From the NCBI GenBank assembly GCA_004335835.1, contig RWJK01000922.1:1-44351 (forward strand): a DNA stretch of 44,351 nucleotides, written 5' to 3'. Below are positions 11,707-21,452 of this stretch, one piece after another. The notes under the pieces were generated by a model that worked only from the letters and a program-made list of their open reading frames with translations, did no database searches and had not been told where the DNA came from. This DNA is from Scenedesmus sp. ARA3. Lineage: Eukaryota; Chlorophyta; Chlorophyceae; Sphaeropleales; Scenedesmaceae. Every line of letters starts with the position of its first letter. The first letter of the stretch is position 1. A program made the translations under genes and the position numbers.

Positions 11707-12987
11707 GGCTGCCGTCAGTCATCATAATGCTTATCAGTGAAAAAGATAAATATATGCCTTAGTAGAGGATCCAATGCGAGACGCTCCACACACATAATTC
11801 ATTCACGATGCCATCATCGCCAGTTGCGACAACCAACTTGGTCTTGAAGACTGAAAAACAGTCTCGCAGCAGCCACAAAAAGCCACGAAAATTGTGCTGC
11901 AACATGGCGTCGTTACTTTGGCTTGTTTAAAGTATGTTGATGATATGCCCCAACATGCTGGGCGTGGCCCCAGCAGCCTTGCAGCCCAGCCTGACTACCA
12001 GCGGCTGCCAGCAGCTGCATAATTCATTAGGCCGCGGCCTAGTAGTACTTATAAGTACACCTGATCATCAGGCATGCTGCTGCTGTATGGTATAACACCC
12101 AAAAAAACGCATGAATGAGCACATGCATCAGTTGGCCACTTGCAATGTGTGCCGTGCAGCAGAGCACTGCTCAGGGCATGCAATGCACCGCATGCGCTCC
12201 ATGCAACTAAATCGGCAGCGGCTGGCAACTGCAGCACTCGTGCTTGCAGCGACGCAGGTGAAGACTTGTCTGCTGTACAGCTGCAAATGATGGTTTCAGC
12301 ATGATCATGATGGGCTGATAGCTGCGCGGTTCCCTTGCACACAGAGTTGCATCCTCATGGTGTGTGGCACACAGAGGGCAATGACCGCAACAACACCATC
12401 CAACTTTCGATGGTGATGATCGGTTGTAGAAGCAGACGTGCGCCACCTCATGCACCACTACATCACAATGCATTGTGGCAGTGAATCTTTGGTGTGCAAC
12501 GAGGTACGCGTTGCGGGTGTTGCTCTGCACCATGATCACAAGGAAATTAAGCACAACTGTGCACATGCTGAGTGCTTGCTAGCACGCACAGCACCAGCAT
12601 ATCTGCACAAGGCAGAGCATACTCCCAGCTTCATCTCCAAAAGCAAAGTTTATCCACTTTGCATTTTTGCAGGACAACATTCACTGTCAATGTTGCGTGG
12701 CAGGCAAAGTATGATCAAGATGGCATGTATGCGGCTGCTGGTGGTGGGCCACCTTCACTTCCCTACACAGGCCTGTGTCCAGCTGGCAGCCCAGCAGCCT
12801 GGTCCGCATGTCAGGACAGCGCTGGCATGCTGTACAGCCAGTGCTACAGCGCTGCACATGCGAGGGTCCAGCACCTTCTGCGTGCATCCTGCACTGTCGC
12901 TGCCCTGTGAAGCCCGGGCAGGGGAGATTGTGATCAAGGCGGTGCTTGAGGGGTGATCTGCGGTCGCATGTGACGTGGGGAGGCTGA

Positions 12988-14366
12988 TCAAGGCACCCTG
13001 GGGTAATCCTTGGGCTTCATGACGCTCAGCATCTGCCCAGCAAAGCAGCAGCAGCAGCCATGCAACGTCAGAGAGTCAGCAACTTGGTGGCCATGCGCCC
13101 CACCTAGCCGCTGACGGCACATATGTTCACAAGCATGCTTGGTGACTGCTGAACAGTGACAACAACAGCTCAGGGTTTGCAGTGCTTGTGGCTCACTGAC
13201 ATGGCGCACACTGCATACAGCAGGTGCGGTCTGCAGCACGCTCACCCTGTCTGCAAACTCCCGAAAGTCTGCGCCCTTCAACGCCTGCTTCAGCGCCTGC
13301 AGCAGCGGCAGCCGCACCCCAGCAACAGCAGTGAATTAAGTGCAAGTATCTGGAGATAACTCAATGCAGCACATCAGGGAAGCAGGGCAACACTACCCAA
13401 TCGAGTGCCGCAGCTGTGGAACTTAAAGAGCGCAATAATGGACGATTATGGAGGAGGAGGCATGCCCGGCAGTGACCCAGCTCTGATACAGCCAAGCTGC
13501 GTTGGCAGGACAGCAGCATCTGCAACTGTGGCTGCCATAGGACGCCATGGTGCATGTCAGGCGGCCCGTGTAGATCATGCAAAGCTGCCATCCTGCAAGC
13601 TGACACATGCCCACCTGCTCCCTGTTGGGTGCGCTGTCTATCTTCAGCAGCAGCTCCTGCAGCCGCTTGTTGCCCAGTGTGGTCCTGAACTCCTCATTGT
13701 ATGCTGCAGAAGCAGGAGGGAGGAAACGTGACATGCTGGAACTTAGCAGCACTATGCAATGCAGCAGACTCAAACATAGCACATCTATTGGGCAACATAG
13801 GGCTCGATTTTGTGTTTGCATCAGCAGCCTGCTTGATGCTGGATACCATTCATGCAAGTGATGCAGCAATCGTAGGTATGTGCCCACCTAGCCTTTCTAG
13901 CTCTGTGGTAGTCAGGGTGAAGCCAGCTGGGTCATCTGCTGGAGGCTCAGCCTGCACCAGCTGCTGCGGCTGCTCTGCACAATACAACATCTGCCACCAT
14001 GATTTTGGCTAGAAAGCAAACGATCTGCAGCAGCTGCACCGCACATGAAGCTGGGTTGCAGAAGGCCTGGGGAGTGCTGCTTGCCTCACCTGCTGTCTGG
14101 TAGCTCAGGCGGATCTGAACACTGCTCACAGCCTCTGGATCATCTGCAGCCCGCTTCACAGACCGTACGACAGCTGTAAAAGGTGTCTGGGGCCGCAAGC
14201 TAGCGATTACATTTGCCGGCAGCTCTCCCAGAACGTTGTCTGCTGCTGTGCAGCTCCATGTGCCGCTGTCCTGGTCCTGGCCGATCTGCACAGCAAGACC
14301 GACCTTGACGCTTGCTGCTGGCAGCTTGTCTTTTAGCTGTATGTCGAAGTCGACTTTGCGCTGCAT
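12988..14366 (-). CDS. Small protein with ZNHIT3-like C-terminal domain and non-zinc-finger N-terminus
   Basis: Five exons: 14090-14366, 13888-13974, 13615-13703, 13246-13296, 12988-13032; 182 residues. The C-terminal 60 residues (frame FRTTLGNKRLQELLLKID, then FREFADRMLSVMKPKDY) resemble the C-terminal helices of ZNHIT3/Hit1, which assist box C/D snoRNP assembly by stabilising the NUFIP/Rsa1 partner. ZNHIT3 proteins normally begin with a Cys/His HIT zinc finger. Here residues 1-92 have no such finger; instead they read as a beta-rich unit (LGELPANVIASL, FTAVVRSVKR) that faintly recalls a HIRAN domain. The first ATG of the exon is used. The C-terminal match is my recollection of the family, not a search; the N-terminal suggestion is weak. 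It could be a diverged snoRNP factor or a new domain pairing. Confidence 0.72.
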
Positions 14367-14900
14367 TGTCGCGCCTGTAAGCCTTACAACAGTCGCGCAG
14401 ATTCTGAAGTCGGAAGATACTCTACGACCTTTTGTGAGTGGCTCTGTGGAACCTGGAAAAGATGGTGCTTAGTTTATCCTGCCAACGATCAACGTAACGG
14501 ACTCATGCCTGGTGCAAGTAGGGTTTTGCTTGACAGCAGCCTGGTGCCTGTTGTACAGCCTGAACTGCCAGCTGGCAGCGTTTGTCAAAGTACAAGAGTC
14601 CTGCAGCTTCACTAAGCGACTAGAGTTTGTAGCGAAGCGGGAAAATCCATGCTCTAGCAGCTGCCGCCACCTGCTTGCCGTTAAGTGTGTGAACGCCGGC
14701 GGCTGCTGCCACATTGTTACGACTGCTGAGCATCACGCTGCTAGCTGCACCGGTAGTGCTCTCTAAACAAGCTGCCGATGACTGACAGGCGCTTCCTCCA
14801 ACGGTCATAAGCCATAGGCCAAACACATAACGAGGTATCATGTTACACCGCGGCAACATTGCCACGCGTCCAGCAGCTTGCAGCAGCCAACAGCTGCTGT
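14367..14900. other. Spacer between the ZNHIT3-like gene and RPL12
   Basis: Both neighbours are on the minus strand. The right part is the RPL12 3' UTR with TGTAA at 14843-14847; the left part should hold the promoter of the ZNHIT3-like gene. No other coding unit is supported. Confidence 0.5.
14843..14847 (-). terminator. TGTAA poly(A) signal of RPL12
   Basis: TTACA on the plus strand, 54 nt past the RPL12 stop codon. The short distance suits a highly expressed ribosomal protein mRNA. Confidence 0.55.
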
Positions 14901-17431
14901 TTAGGCCTCAGGCACCTCAATCTCACCAGCATCAATCTGCGGCAGCAGCAGCACAGGCAGCAGCAGCAGCAGGTAAGCTTCAGTTCAAAACTGCATACAG
15001 CTTCATACACGCTAAAATATGCTCTATGTGTGTAGACATGTAGAATGCAGACCAGAAGGAGCAGCAGGGTGCAGGCGAGGCATGCGCTGCAGCGGTCACC
15101 AAGGTTGCGTGCCCGTCCTGTGCTGCTGTGTCAAGGTGCTAGTATTTACCCTTATGTGCTGCTGTTATGAGCTGTTGCCACAGCCTGATGTGCCAGACAG
15201 CACAAGGGCAGCTGGCACATCCCTGCCGCTCAGCTCATTCTGCGTCACCCAGTGTGACATTGCAGGTGATCTAGTGTGATGCTGTACCCCAAATGCATGC
15301 CCCAATTGCAGCCAGCATTATGCAAGCAGCTCTGGTTTCCCCTGGTAATAAAAAACACTGCTCTGGCTGGCCTGCTCAAAGCCAGTCACATGTCTGCAGC
15401 CTCGCTGCCTGTTGCCATGAGGGCAGCTGCAGCTGCTGCATCCCCTGTCTGAGGCATCCCAAGTGCCACAATAAAATGCTCATGCAGCGGCACACTGCCA
15501 CTATAATAACCCTTTGATCAGTGGCGTGTTCCCTGCTGTGCCAGGCCCCCCCCNNNNNGAGTTGAATGACGGCATGGCCAGTCAGCCTGCAGGTGCTGGC
15601 AGCACATACCAGCCAACCCCAGAATGCAAACGCCGCTCGGCCATGAGGGCTTTGGCTGCACTGCTCACTGCAAACTGGCGCTGACTCAGCCGGCCGCGCC
15701 AGCTCAACTGCTGAAGCCCAACCCTGCAAATGGACTGTCACTGCCCTGGCTTGCCCTGCCGGCTCTGCAAGGACCTGCGACTGCCTGCAGACATACTACT
15801 GGTATCTGGTCTTCCCCACGCAACCCACGGACCTGCACTGTTCAACCATCGCTCTGCCTGCCTGAGCCGTGCCGCTGCAGCCCCGCTGCCACCCCATGCG
15901 GCATGTATGCAAAACGTTTTCAAGATGGCGCCGCACACCCGCACACCCGCAAACACACAGCACAGCCAGCCAATGTGCCCCGGCCTCTCACCTTGGCCAT
16001 GATGGCCTGCGGGTGCTCGTGGTCGATGGTGCAGCCCACGCTCTGTGCAGTGCCCAGCATCTCCTTGCAGGTGCCTGCAAGGGTCTTGGCGCAGCTGCGG
16101 GGGCGCATCACGCGCGCCACCTCGATGATGTCATCCATGGTGATGTTGCCGCTGTGCTTGATGTTCTTCTCCTGCAAGGCAAAGGGCGAGGCGGCAGGGC
16201 GAGGCGGCACAGGAACGGCGAACAGTGTGAGATGCGGTTGTGTTAAAAAAGAGAGAGTGTGGGGGGGGGGGCTGCCAGCAGCGCACCCGCCGGATACTGC
16301 ATGCACCACATTAGGTGCTGATGACAGGGCTGAAAGGAAGTGTCCAGACTGCAGGGGACTGCTGAAAGGCAGCTGCTGCAGGTTGCTGCTGCGCTGCATG
16401 GGCTGTCTTCTGCTGCAACGAAGCAATGTCAACACATTCGTCAACAGAGCTGCCCAAATGAGTCTGCTCCTGGCATTCCACGCCGCGCTCACACAGCTGC
16501 TGCAGCTGCCGCTGGCTTCTGCAGGTACAGCAAGTTGCTGCAGTCCTGCGCACCACACCGCTGACTGCGCTGCTGTGAAACTGCTGGGCTTGCTGCTGCT
16601 GCTGCTGCCGCTGTTGCTGCTGCGTGGCACTGCCTGCACCCCTCTATGCAGCTTCAGCATTGCAGCTGCATACTCCGGCAGCCAAGCACCCATCCTCAAT
16701 AGCTGTGCAGTGAGCAGCCATGGCAGCCTGTTTTGACTGCCTGCAATCAGTCGTATCACATGGCTGCTGCTGGACTCCACGGCTGCTGTCAAATGCCTTA
16801 TTACTGCGCCCAGCGCCGCAGGAGCCCCCCATTCTCCCAAGTCTTGTGAACATGATACTACACTGATTTGCACCATAAACCTGGGGCCCTGAGAGCTGCT
16901 TTGTGTTCCGTGCTGCATAGCACAGCTGCTGCTGTTGTCGATCAGTGCCTGCGCCGCACTGCTCCCGCCGCTGCTTGGCGGCATGGCCCCTCGCTCGGCT
17001 GTCCGGCGGTTGATCAGCGTCCTGAACCTTTGCTATGCTCATGTGGGCCAGCTTTGGCTTAAGCTCATGCTTGTAGCATCAGCTGCTGCTGTCGCTGCTG
17101 CCGCTGCTCCTGAGTGCCTGCAGCAGCCCCCAGCCCTGTCTCGCACCTTCTTCCTGTCACGGACGGGCTCCTTCAGCGCCTTGATGACCAGCGCAGCTGC
17201 TGAGGGCACCACAGACACCTTTGCCTGCCTGTTCTGCACTGTGAGCTTGACAGTCACGCGCAGGCCCCTCCAGTCCTTGGCGGTCTCCTTTGCGATGTCT
17301 TCTCCGATCTTCTTGGGTGACAGACCCAGAGGACCGATCTTAGGGGCCAGGGAGGAGGCTGCGCCGACCTCTCCACCGGTCACGCGCACAAACACCTCCA
17401 TAACCTCATTGGGATCGAATTTAGGAGGCAT
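14901..17431 (-). CDS. RPL12: 60S ribosomal protein L12 (uL11)
   Basis: Three exons: 17147-17431, 15992-16171, 14901-14936; 166 residues, the normal length. uL11 forms the base of the GTPase-associated centre of the large subunit, binding the L7/L12 stalk region of rRNA. The sequence opens [20 protein letters not shown], contains [20 protein letters not shown] and SGNIT-DDII, and ends in a 12-codon last exon reading [11 protein letters not shown]. Both introns are about 1 kb; the second contains the five-N gap at 15554-15558 and was bridged by recognising the conserved tail and the acceptor CTGCTGCCGCAG. Phases close throughout. Its start is only 200 bp from the divergent tryptophan synthase gene. 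Confidence 0.96.
15554..15558. other. Five undetermined bases inside RPL12 intron 2
   Basis: NNNNN follows a poly-C run, marking an assembly gap of unknown true size. It does not interrupt coding sequence. Confidence 0.95.
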
Positions 17432-17631
17432 CTTTACACGTTCTAGCCCTCCTTTCGGAAGGGATGCGCTCAACTTGGAAAGAGGGAGAATCCAGTGCCG
17501 GTGGGGAACTTGAGCAGCAGAGAAATTTTCCGGCCTGAACCCGAGTCATGTGACCAGATGACTCCAAGAAAGCGGAAAAAAGTCATTTGCAACAGTTTGT
17601 CTAAGTTTAAACTTTGATCAGAACACACACC
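17432..17631. promoter_or_regulatory. Compact bidirectional promoter, RPL12 / tryptophan synthase alpha
   Basis: 200 bp lie between the two divergent start codons and must contain both 5' UTRs and both promoters. The side nearest the tryptophan synthase gene is A/T-richer (about 17575-17620). No TATA box or named motif is clear. Co-regulation is possible but not shown. Confidence 0.5.
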
Positions 17632-19570
17632 ATGCAGGCCCAACTTGTTGGCAGCAGAAGCTGTGCGAGGGCTTCTGCCCTCGGCAGGGCTAGACCAGCA
17701 CGCAGTGCAAGGCTGAATGTGGTAAACACAGCATCAGTGTCAACGAAGAGCGTGTCTGGGCGCATGGCAGAATTGAAGGCCCAGGGCAAGTGCGTGGCGG
17801 TCACCCAGGGATGGCGTTCTGGTGCTGCTGCATTTGCTACTTTACGGCATGCTGCAGCATGAATTCTCTTTGTACCATGAACATATTGGTTCTAAAGCTG
17901 AGCTAGCTGTGAATGGGCTCAACCTCCCTGCAGGGTGGCATTCATCCCCTTCCTTGTTGCTGGTGACCCCAACCTGGAAACAACAGCAGCTGCACTAAAG
18001 AAGCTGGATGATGTTGGGTCAGATGTAATTGAGCTCGGAGTGCCATATTCTGTGAGTAGCCATTCGCAGGAGCTCCTGAGCACTGTAAAAGTGGCTTGGC
18101 GAGGGCAGCAGCAGATGATGCGGGCCAGCATCCATGGAAACATGACTGCTGCAATTGCAGCACGCCCAGCCGGATCGGTGCAACACACAGCAGCAGACAG
18201 ACACAGTGACATACGCACATGTTAGCATGCTAGCAGGTAGCATAACTGGCTGCACTCAGGCAGCAGTCCCGTCAGCAGCAGTACACGCAGCAGTACAGCA
18301 GCAGCACATGGGGCAGCTGCGGGCATTTGAGCTGTGGTGGCACAGATCTCCAACCATCCAGTGTGCAACGCCAGCCATCTAGACGAACTTAGCATCGTTG
18401 ATTCCTAAGGTGTTCCACCCCTGCCAGCAGCTTCCAGAACCACAGATCAGTACCAGCTGGATAGCCCTGGCCCCGACCCATCTCATGCACACCTCTGCAA
18501 CCAGCCTGCTGCACATAGCCCCTGCTGCCTCACATTCAAGACAACTCGCTGTATAGCATCTCCTGCCGTCTCTCTACACTACCGTCAACTCAAGTCAAAC
18601 CCTTCCCTGACTGCAGGACCCTCTGGCTGATGGTGCAGTCATCCACACTGCAGCCACGCGCGCGCTGCAGCACGGCACCACCCTAGACAGGGTCATCGAC
18701 ATGGTGGCAAAGGTGGCACCGACTCTGAAGGCACCACTGGTGCTGTTCACCTACTACAACCCCATCATCAGGAGGGGCATGGACAAGTTCTGTGAGCAGA
18801 TCAAGGCAGCAGGCGCATCAGGTGTGTGATTGTGCAGCGGCTGGTGCTGCCAGGCCTGACAGTAGCCTCGTCAGCGAGGCTGTGAGCCTGAATGTATGTC
18901 ATGCCAGCTTAAAGTCTGATGGCCAAATGCAGCGGGCACGAGGCATTTCTGTTCACTGGCAAGGGACTGGCACAGCAGCTCTGCCATCTGCCTGCCTCCC
19001 TGTCAGTGGCAGCAGCAGCCACGGCAGCAGTGACGTTGTACGCTGCGACATCAGGTAGCACTCACATCATGCATTACATATACTGCCACCGCCGCTCCTC
19101 CTGCTGCTGCTGCTGCTGCTGCTGCCGTCTATCATGCAGGCCTGCTGGTGCCGGATCTACCCCTGGAGGAGACCGTGACCATCCGCGCAGCCTGTGAGCG
19201 TGCCGGGCTGGAGCTGGTGCTGCTGACCACACCCACCACGCCCAAAGCACGCATGGCGGAGATTGCGCGCCTCAGCCAGGGCTTTGTTTACCTCGTCAGC
19301 GTGACAGGCGTAACAGGCGTGCGGGGGAAGGTGCAGGCGCGCGTGGAGACGCTTGTGGAGACGCTGCACTCGGTCACTGACAAGTCTGTGGCTGTCGGGT
19401 TTGGCGTGAGCAAGCCGGAGCACGCGAAGCAGATTGTGGAGTGGGGCGCGGAGGGCGTGATTTGCGGCAGCGCGCTGGTGCGGGCGCTGGGCGATGCAGC
19501 GACGCCTGAGGAGGGCCTGAAGGACATGGAGGCCCTGGCGAAGAGCCTGAGGGATGCCATCCCACACTGA
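17632..19570 (+). CDS. TSA: Tryptophan synthase alpha subunit, plastid-targeted
   Basis: Four exons: 17632-17789, 17934-18051, 18617-18821, 19140-19570; 303 residues. It cleaves indole-3-glycerol phosphate to indole and glyceraldehyde 3-phosphate, passing indole to the beta subunit. Residues 1-45 are Arg/Ser/Ala-rich, a chloroplast transit peptide. The TIM-barrel follows: [10 protein letters not shown], then [16 protein letters not shown]. Glu86 and Asp97 in that motif keep the 11-residue spacing of the two catalytic acids known in bacterial TrpA (Glu49, Asp60). Later parts include [19 protein letters not shown] and [10 protein letters not shown], then [13 protein letters not shown] and [12 protein letters not shown], the phosphate-binding loops. 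Intron 3 ends in a CTG tract just before its acceptor. The 3' UTR is convergent with the dynamin-related gene. Confidence 0.96.
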
Positions 19571-20622
19571 GCGGCTGCGGCTGGGGTGCAGCAGCGGCAG
19601 GGTGTGGTGCAGGGCAGCGTGTGCTGGGTAGTGAGTGAGGAGGGAGTGACTTTCTTGTCGATAGGTAGCAGGCGCTTGAGCGGCAGTGGAGATCGTGCTT
19701 GCAGTGCTGGTCATGCAAAGTTGCATTTGCCACTGCAGCAGTGACCTACGTGGGTTAGCAGTTGATTGCAGGCACCTGCGCGACATGTGAGCTGCCTTGC
19801 GCGTGTGCGCCGCCAGTGCTGCAGCTGACTGGCTGCTGCAAGCTGGCCAAGCTGCGCCACCAGCATGCACACATGCAGCGTTGCATCTGCATTCATCATC
19901 AGTATCAGCAGCAGCAGGCGTCGTGTTCTCATGCTTGCTGGCATGTGCATGCAGTTTTGCCTGACAAATTCAGGACCTCCAATTTGAGGGCTGCTGCTGT
20001 TGTGTGTTCTTGAGTTCTGCTGCCACTGGTTGGTGACGTGTTGCGTGAACGGAAGCGTGCTGTGCGCACATTACGTTGCGTGTGTGCTTCCATTATAGCC
20101 TGCTGGAGGAGTGCTTCAGTTAGTGGCTTCTGTCATGCATGGTATGCAAATCGGCTTTGCCACGGCGCACTCACTGCATGTGCTAGCATCAAGTGAAAGT
20201 GCCAGCATTGGCGCCGCAACATTGTACGGCCATAGCAGCATACAGCCGTGAAGTGGCACGCTTGCCAGTGCTGTGTTGCCTCCACTTGAGCAGGCTACGG
20301 CGCAGCTTGCCACGCAGTGCATTCATTGGCAGCGGCATCGGTGTACTGCACATAGTATGCACATGCCACAAAATTGCGGCTGATGCAGTGACATCAAGCG
20401 CTTGGCTGCCTCCTTAGCTGTACGTACAGCTGTTTGTACCGCCTGGCAGCGTGGTTGTGCAACAGCTGAGGCGTTGCCAGCGGTTGTTAGGTGGTGACTC
20501 CTGCAAGGCTGGAGACATTGCAATCATTGCTGTGACGAGCTGTGCTGCAAGGTAACTTTCGGCCAGTTTGTCATGCCATGGCAGCAGCACCACAGCTAGA
20601 CAACTTGTGTATACAGTTGTGG

Positions 20623-20627
20623 TTACA
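20623..20627 (-). terminator. Candidate TGTAA poly(A) signal, dynamin-related gene
   Basis: TTACA on the plus strand, first such signal past the stop at 21453-21455, about 830 nt downstream. Confidence 0.35.
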
Positions 20628-20808
20628 AAATCAGGCTGGCGCCGGGCCAGCACTGGCCCCCATGGCCCTTGGCCACGGGCACCCACTTGGGCACCGCAGA
20701 GGCGGAAAACCAGGCTGCTGACGCAAAGCAAGACTCTTGCTTGGTCGGACCAGCAAGTGCCTTTCTCAAGTGGCCGCACTGCACGCGTGCCATGCATGAG
20801 CAATGGCA

Positions 20809-20813
20809 TGTAA
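20809..20813 (+). terminator. Candidate TGTAA poly(A) signal, tryptophan synthase alpha
   Basis: First TGTAA on the plus strand past the stop at 19568-19570, about 1.24 kb downstream. Another lies at 21194-21198. Confidence 0.35.
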
Positions 20814-21452
20814 GCAAAGACAGTTGATGTCGCATGCCCCCAGAACCATTGCTTGTATACTCATGCGAAGCAGCAGCCATGCATGACATCTGTTGCAGTT
20901 GCCCAACACCCAATAAACATGACAGCAACCTGCAGAACTCGCAGTCCAAGTTGGTGTGCAAGGAGTACCATATCCTCCCGAAACCTGAAGCGGCAATTCT
21001 GTGTTGACATGCATGCACCACGCGAATGATGTGAATCACACCACACTTGTCATCATTGCAGCTGCAGCCATATGCAGTCACCAACCCGAGCTGCATGCAC
21101 CATCAAGCACCCTCCTAACAGCAGCTCTATCTGAACCCAAGCACACGCCAACTTGTTGCGCCTGTCGCTTGTGGTTGCAACATCAGCGAGACTTGTAACT
21201 GTATTGCGATGCACAAGCCAGCAGCGCCAACAAACAGCCGCCAAAAGCACTCATCGCGCTGCTCCGCTCGCGATGCCTGGATAAACACCACCGCGACACA
21301 CGCACGCCAGCCAGCAACCATACAAGCACCGTGAACAGCACCCCACCACAGCCAGCGCTGCGCCTGCAGCACACGCCTGATGCACTGCACACTGCTGTTC
21401 ACGCGCCCTGGCCCCACCCGCAGCTACGCAGCGCCCCACCAAGCAAGCAGCT

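Larger units (their letters stand above)
10918..12987. other. Intergenic region, about 2.1 kb
   Basis: This lies upstream of the coiled-coil gene and downstream of the ZNHIT3-like gene. No supported gene. It contains an assembly gap at 11347, a cluster of palindromes and a CAG/CTG inverted pair (11525-11706), and a 40-codon ATG-initiated frame at 11808-11930 (plus) with no recognisable motif. 12000-12987 shows nothing beyond shadow frames. Confidence 0.45.
19571..21452. other. Convergent 3' UTR region, tryptophan synthase / dynamin-related gene
   Basis: No supported gene within this 1.9 kb. Downstream of tryptophan synthase the first TGTAA on the plus strand is at 20809-20813; downstream of the dynamin-related gene the first on the minus strand is at 20627-20623. 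If both are used, the two transcripts overlap by about 190 nt. Frames antisense to tryptophan synthase exon 4 extend into this stretch but are shadows. Confidence 0.45.

Noticed and set aside
11808..11930. 40-codon plus-strand ATG frame in the intergenic region
   Set aside because: Basic and serine-rich but short, with no recognisable partner exon or motif; a chance frame cannot be excluded.
14840..15043. Plus-strand frame that looks like a plastid transit peptide ending at a GTAAGC donor
   Set aside because: It is antisense to the last RPL12 exon (14901-14936), whose conserved tail and acceptor are unmistakable; the Ala-rich look comes from the CTG-rich acceptor region.
15130..15750. Plus-strand exon-like frames and minus-strand frames inside the 15.1-15.7 kb stretch
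   Set aside because: The stretch is RPL12 intron 2 and contains an N gap; no frame connects to a recognisable product.
19157..19870. 237-codon minus-strand frame opposite tryptophan synthase exon 4
   Set aside because: It overlaps well-supported coding sequence on the plus strand and has no recognisable content.
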